Shown here: piece after piece, positions 61,038 through 64,000 of the stretch
Numbering within the stretch: position 1 is the stretch's first letter
Layout: each line of letters opens with the position of its first letter
Source of the DNA: Candidatus Latescibacterota bacterium
GTDB lineage: Bacteria > JAAXHH01
Assembly: GCA_022822725.1 (NCBI GenBank)
Contig: JAJEAN010000001.1
Span: 434,001-498,000, forward strand
Direction of reading: 5' to 3'
DNA: 64,000 nt
The notes under the pieces: generated by a model
Database searches by the model: none
The model's input: the letters and a program-made list of their open reading frames with translations, nothing else
Told to the model about the DNA's origin: nothing
Translations under genes and position numbers: made by a program

Positions 61038-63563
61038 ATGCAACGCCCGGCCTTGTTCATCGCGGTGTGCTTTGTCATCGGGATTCTGCTGGGGCACCGC
61101 GTCGACGTATCACCCGTCCTTTTCGCGCTGGGGGCCATAGCGGTCATCGCGACGGGTTACGCGCTTTTCCGAACCCGTGGAAACGGCGCTACGTCCCTCC
61201 GCATCTGCATGGCCCTGGGTCTCGTGTTCGCGGGCGCCTTCTGGTACGCGGTGCAGGTGCGGGTCGTACCGGCAAAGGACATCCGGCGATTCAGCGACCA
61301 GCGGCAGCGGCATGCGCTGACCGGGACGATCGTCCGATCGCCCGATGCGAGGGAACGGTTCACCCTGGTTACGGTGGACGTGGACTCCATAGCGCTGGCG
61401 GGCACCGGGCGGTCTTCGAGGGGAGCGCGGACCCGGGCGGGGTCGTCCGGCATGGCGCCGGCCACGGGTCGATGGGCGTCGGCCACGGGACGCCTGCAGG
61501 TACGCCTGAACAGCGGCATCGATCCCGGCCGATACGGTGACCGCGTCCTCGTATCGGGAAGACTGCGCAGCCCTCAACCCGCCCGGAACCCCGGCGGGTT
61601 CGACGCGCGGACCTACTATGCGAGCAGGGGCGTGCATGCACTGATGAGCGTGCGCGATGAGGCGGGCTATCGCGTGACGCTGCGCGACACGTCGTTCACC
61701 TGGCAGACCGGGGTCATCGACCCGATGCGCAACAGTATCGACCGGTCCATCGACCTGACCATGCGGGGCGATTCCGCCGCCCTGTTGAAAGGCATCCTGC
61801 TGGGTGAGCGGCGGCAGTTGCCCGAGGACCTGCTCAACACCTTCCGGACGATCGGCCTGGCCCATATCCTGGCCGTATCCGGACTGCACGTCGGCCTGAT
61901 CACCCTGGTGATCCATACGCTGCTGTCCGTTTTGAGACTGCCACGGAATATCGTCGTCGCCGGTACACTGGGCGTCCTGGTGCTCTATGCCTTCATCACC
62001 AACCTGACGCCGTCGGTCATACGGGCCACGATCATGGCGGCGCTGTTCCTGGTGGGCCGGCAGATGGACCGGCAGACGGACACCGTCAACATCCTGGCCG
62101 TGGCGGCCATCGCAATCCTCCTGATCTGGCCCTCGGCCCTCTTCGATCTGAGCTTCCAGCTTTCCTTCCTCGCGACCTACGCCATCATCACGGGTTATCC
62201 CAGGATGAAGGAGCTGCTTCCCGAACGGCTTTCCCGGTCGGAGAAACTGTGGGCCCGGTGGCTGCGGGACGGTTTGCTGGTCTCGGTCGCGGCGCAGCTG
62301 GGTGCACTGCCCGTGGTGGCGGGTACGTTCTACCAGGTATCCTGGATGTCCGCGGTGGCGAATCTGTTCATCGGGCCGCTGATTTTCCTGAATACGACCT
62401 TCGGTGTACTTACCGCGCTGACCGGCCCCCTTTATATCGAGATCGCCCGTCTCTTCAGCGCGGCCAACGCGTTGGTGCTGTACGTCATGATCCATCTCTC
62501 GAAGGCATTCTCCGGCGCGCCGTCCGCGCTGGTTGAGGTGCCAGCGCCTTCCACCCTCTTCTTTGCGTCCTTCTATGGCGCGGGGCTTCTGCTGCTCTGG
62601 AAGCCGAGTGGGTCCCGGGAGCGGCGGGCCCGGCAGGGACTTCTGGTCCTTTCCCTCCTGCTCTTCTGTTACAACCTGTTGCCCGACCGGTCGCTGAGGA
62701 TCACCGTCCTCGACGTCGGACAGGGGGACGCCATCTTCATTGCCTGTCCCAACGGACGCACCCTGCTGGTCGACGGCGGCTCCGGACCGCCCGCGTACGA
62801 CGCCGGGGCCCGCGTCGTCGTGCCCTTCCTGCGCGCGAAGGGCCATCGACGCGTGGATACGATCGTCGTAACCCATCCTCACCTGGACCATTACGGCGGA
62901 CTTTCGGCCGTGGTGGAATCCGTGGACGTGGGCGAGATCGTTTCAAGCGGCGTGGGATCGAGAACCGGCGCCTACCTCGCCTGGCGCGAGACCGTCGCGC
63001 GGCACGGCATCCCCTACCGCGCGGTCGGCAAGGGCGACACCCTGTCGGCGCTGGGCGGCGTGCGCGGCGTCTTCCTCCATCCGGACCCCTTGTTCCTGTC
63101 CGGTGTGACGGAGAACAACCCCAACGAGGTGTCCGTGGTCCTGCGCCTGTCCTACGGCACGTTCAGCATGCTGCTGACCGGCGACATCGAGGAAAAGGCG
63201 GAGTACGCGGTGACCCGTATGCCTGCCGCATTAAAAAGCACGGTGCTCAAATCGCCCCATCACGGCAGCAGGACGTCGAGCGGAACCGCCTTCCTGAACG
63301 CCGTCGACCCCGAGGCCGTGGCCGTCTCCGCCGGCATGTACAACTCTTTCGGCCACCCCTCGATCATCACCCTCGAGGAATACAGGCGACTGGGAGTGGC
63401 AATCTACCGGACGGACCGGGGCGGCGCGGTCACGATCCGCAGCAACGGCCGGTCCTGGGACATGCATTACTATTCGCCGCCCGCACCGCTCGGACCCACA
63501 CCCGGCCAGGTGGTGGATGGGTTTCTCTTGACAGGGAAATCCCTTCCGCCTATATTCCGGTAG
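61038..63563 (+). CDS. comEC: ComEC/Rec2 family competence DNA channel
   Basis: This 841-residue inner-membrane protein conducts single-stranded DNA during transformation. An N-terminal membrane pair and an OB-like region are followed by the competence domain (residues about 230-500, with GILLGERRQLPEDLLNTFRTIGLAHILAVSGLHVGL). The C-terminal metallo-beta-lactamase domain has VLDVGQGDAIFI, VTHPHLDHYGG and SPHHGSRTSSG, suggesting an intact nuclease site. An Arg/Ser/Gly-rich insertion lies near residues 125-150. The strong promoter for the next gene is inside its 3' end. Confidence 0.93.
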   Translation: MQRPALFIAVCFVIGILLGHRVDVSPVLFALGAIAVIATGYALFRTRGNGATSLRICMALGLVFAGAFWYAVQVRVVPAKDIRRFSDQRQRHALTGTIVRSPDARERFTLVTVDVDSIALAGTGRSSRGARTRAGSSGMAPATGRWASATGRLQVRLNSGIDPGRYGDRVLVSGRLRSPQPARNPGGFDARTYYASRGVHALMSVRDEAGYRVTLRDTSFTWQTGVIDPMRNSIDRSIDLTMRGDSAALLKGILLGERRQLPEDLLNTFRTIGLAHILAVSGLHVGLITLVIHTLLSVLRLPRNIVVAGTLGVLVLYAFITNLTPSVIRATIMAALFLVGRQMDRQTDTVNILAVAAIAILLIWPSALFDLSFQLSFLATYAIITGYPRMKELLPERLSRSEKLWARWLRDGLLVSVAAQLGALPVVAGTFYQVSWMSAVANLFIGPLIFLNTTFGVLTALTGPLYIEIARLFSAANALVLYVMIHLSKAFSGAPSALVEVPAPSTLFFASFYGAGLLLLWKPSGSRERRARQGLLVLSLLLFCYNLLPDRSLRITVLDVGQGDAIFIACPNGRTLLVDGGSGPPAYDAGARVVVPFLRAKGHRRVDTIVVTHPHLDHYGGLSAVVESVDVGEIVSSGVGSRTGAYLAWRETVARHGIPYRAVGKGDTLSALGGVRGVFLHPDPLFLSGVTENNPNEVSVVLRLSYGTFSMLLTGDIEEKAEYAVTRMPAALKSTVLKSPHHGSRTSSGTAFLNAVDPEAVAVSAGMYNSFGHPSIITLEEYRRLGVAIYRTDRGGAVTIRSNGRSWDMHYYSPPAPLGPTPGQVVDGFLLTGKSLPPIFR
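63528..63556 (+). promoter_or_regulatory. Strong sigma-70-type promoter
   Basis: TTGACA and TATATT are separated by exactly 17 bases. The -10 box ends 7 bases before the end of comEC and lies about 65 bases before the ATG at 63621. Confidence 0.75.
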
Positions 63564-63620
63564 CACATCATAAGTCATTATCAATCATATAGTTAACCCC
63601 ATATTTCCATCCGGTACGTT

Positions 63621-64000
63621 ATGATCAGAGCCGCCCCGTTGCTCGTGGTGTTTCTGCTGCTCTCCGCAACGGAAATCCCTCCTCCTGCAAGCGCCCAGGA
63701 CAGCGCCGCCTTCGAACAGGCGATCGAGGAAGGCCGCGCGGCGCGCCAGCGCTACGTGGACCGGATCGAGGCACTCCGGACGGAGGTCTCGCGTCAGAAC
63801 GTCCGCCTGCGAAACGCCGGCGCCGGCAACCCGGAGGAACAGGCACGGCGCAACGCGACGATCCTGGCACTGGCGCGGCTTCACGCGTCTATCGGTCATT
63901 ACGGGCAGGCCGTCGAACTCCTGAAGAACGCGGTGGGGCAGGCAGGGACGACGGCCGATCCGGGCGAAATGCGCGCTACGGCCGGCACCGGCGAGATGCG
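63621..64000 (+). CDS. Secreted helical protein, unknown (3' truncated)
   Basis: The frame is open from the ATG at 63621 to the end of the window (126 codons) and lies behind a strong promoter. A signal peptide is evident (LLVVFLLLSATEIPPPASA). The following sequence is helical and charged (FEQAIEEGRAARQRYVDRIEALRTE), then has a TPR-like segment ATILALARLHASIGHYGQAVELLKNA. The last residues begin a Gly/Ala/Thr-rich run with the repeated word GEM. A periplasmic TPR or coiled-coil protein is likely. The rest lies outside the window. Confidence 0.7.
   Translation, partial: MIRAAPLLVVFLLLSATEIPPPASAQDSAAFEQAIEEGRAARQRYVDRIEALRTEVSRQNVRLRNAGAGNPEEQARRNATILALARLHASIGHYGQAVELLKNAVGQAGTTADPGEMRATAGTGEM

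Overview
This is bacterial chromosomal DNA with high GC over most of its length. It holds a complete rRNA operon, a complete F-type ATP synthase operon, parAB and a dense set of housekeeping genes. The phylum cannot be fixed without a search. The gene mix (phytanoyl-CoA dioxygenase, HpaI-type aldolase, S55-domain protein, YfhO-type membrane protein, bactofilin, Bacteroidota-like FtsX permease) would fit a Gemmatimonadota- or Latescibacterota-like member of the FCB assemblage; that placement is inference, and the 16S gene at 46670-48228 would settle it.

Layout. 1-6407 (+) is an aminotransferase fragment followed by an envelope-glycan set: flippase, family-2 glycosyltransferase, YfhO-like protein and polyprenol-phosphate sugar synthase. 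6451-8033 (+) is a dioxygenase-aldolase pair. 8135-9130 (-) is a methyltransferase. 9224-17940 (-) runs from an M23 peptidase and bactofilin through AtpZ/AtpI to the full atpBEFHAGDC set. 18060-21064 (-) holds ispD, ispF, parA and parB. 21273-29646 (-) is a long set of S55-domain protein, beta-propeller protein, yebC, ruvC, ruvA, ruvB and queA. cysE (+) diverges from it. 30895-41671 (-) holds trxB, a TPR-parvulin fusion, folC, a YheC/D-type ATP-grasp protein, a PfkB kinase, two Opp ATPases and an EF-G-like GTPase. 43080-48228 (-) is 16S-tRNA-Ile-tRNA-Ala-23S-5S with a clear promoter and terminator, preceded by lipA and a thioredoxin-fold gene.

50400-59500 (+) is visibly lower in GC and is the most unusual part. 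It holds two different HExxH metalloprotease-like proteins, then two paralogous genes of about 620 codons in which an ECF sigma factor is fused in frame to about 430 residues of unrecognised, probably beta-rich sequence. An FtsX-family ABC permease and its ATPase follow. No anti-sigma gene is visible. The window ends with two small membrane-anchored coiled-coil proteins, comEC, and the start of a secreted protein that has its own strong promoter.

Two genome-wide habits stand out. First, several minus-strand genes (atpC, ispF, the YheC/D-like gene, less clearly oppF) have their 3' end, stop codon included, tandemly copied into the downstream spacer. Second, many ordinary enzymes carry in-frame Gly/Asp/Pro/Gln-rich insertions that look like expanded short repeats. 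The rRNA genes also differ from the norm at two highly conserved sites: the EUB338/341F site in 16S and the sarcin-ricin loop in 23S.
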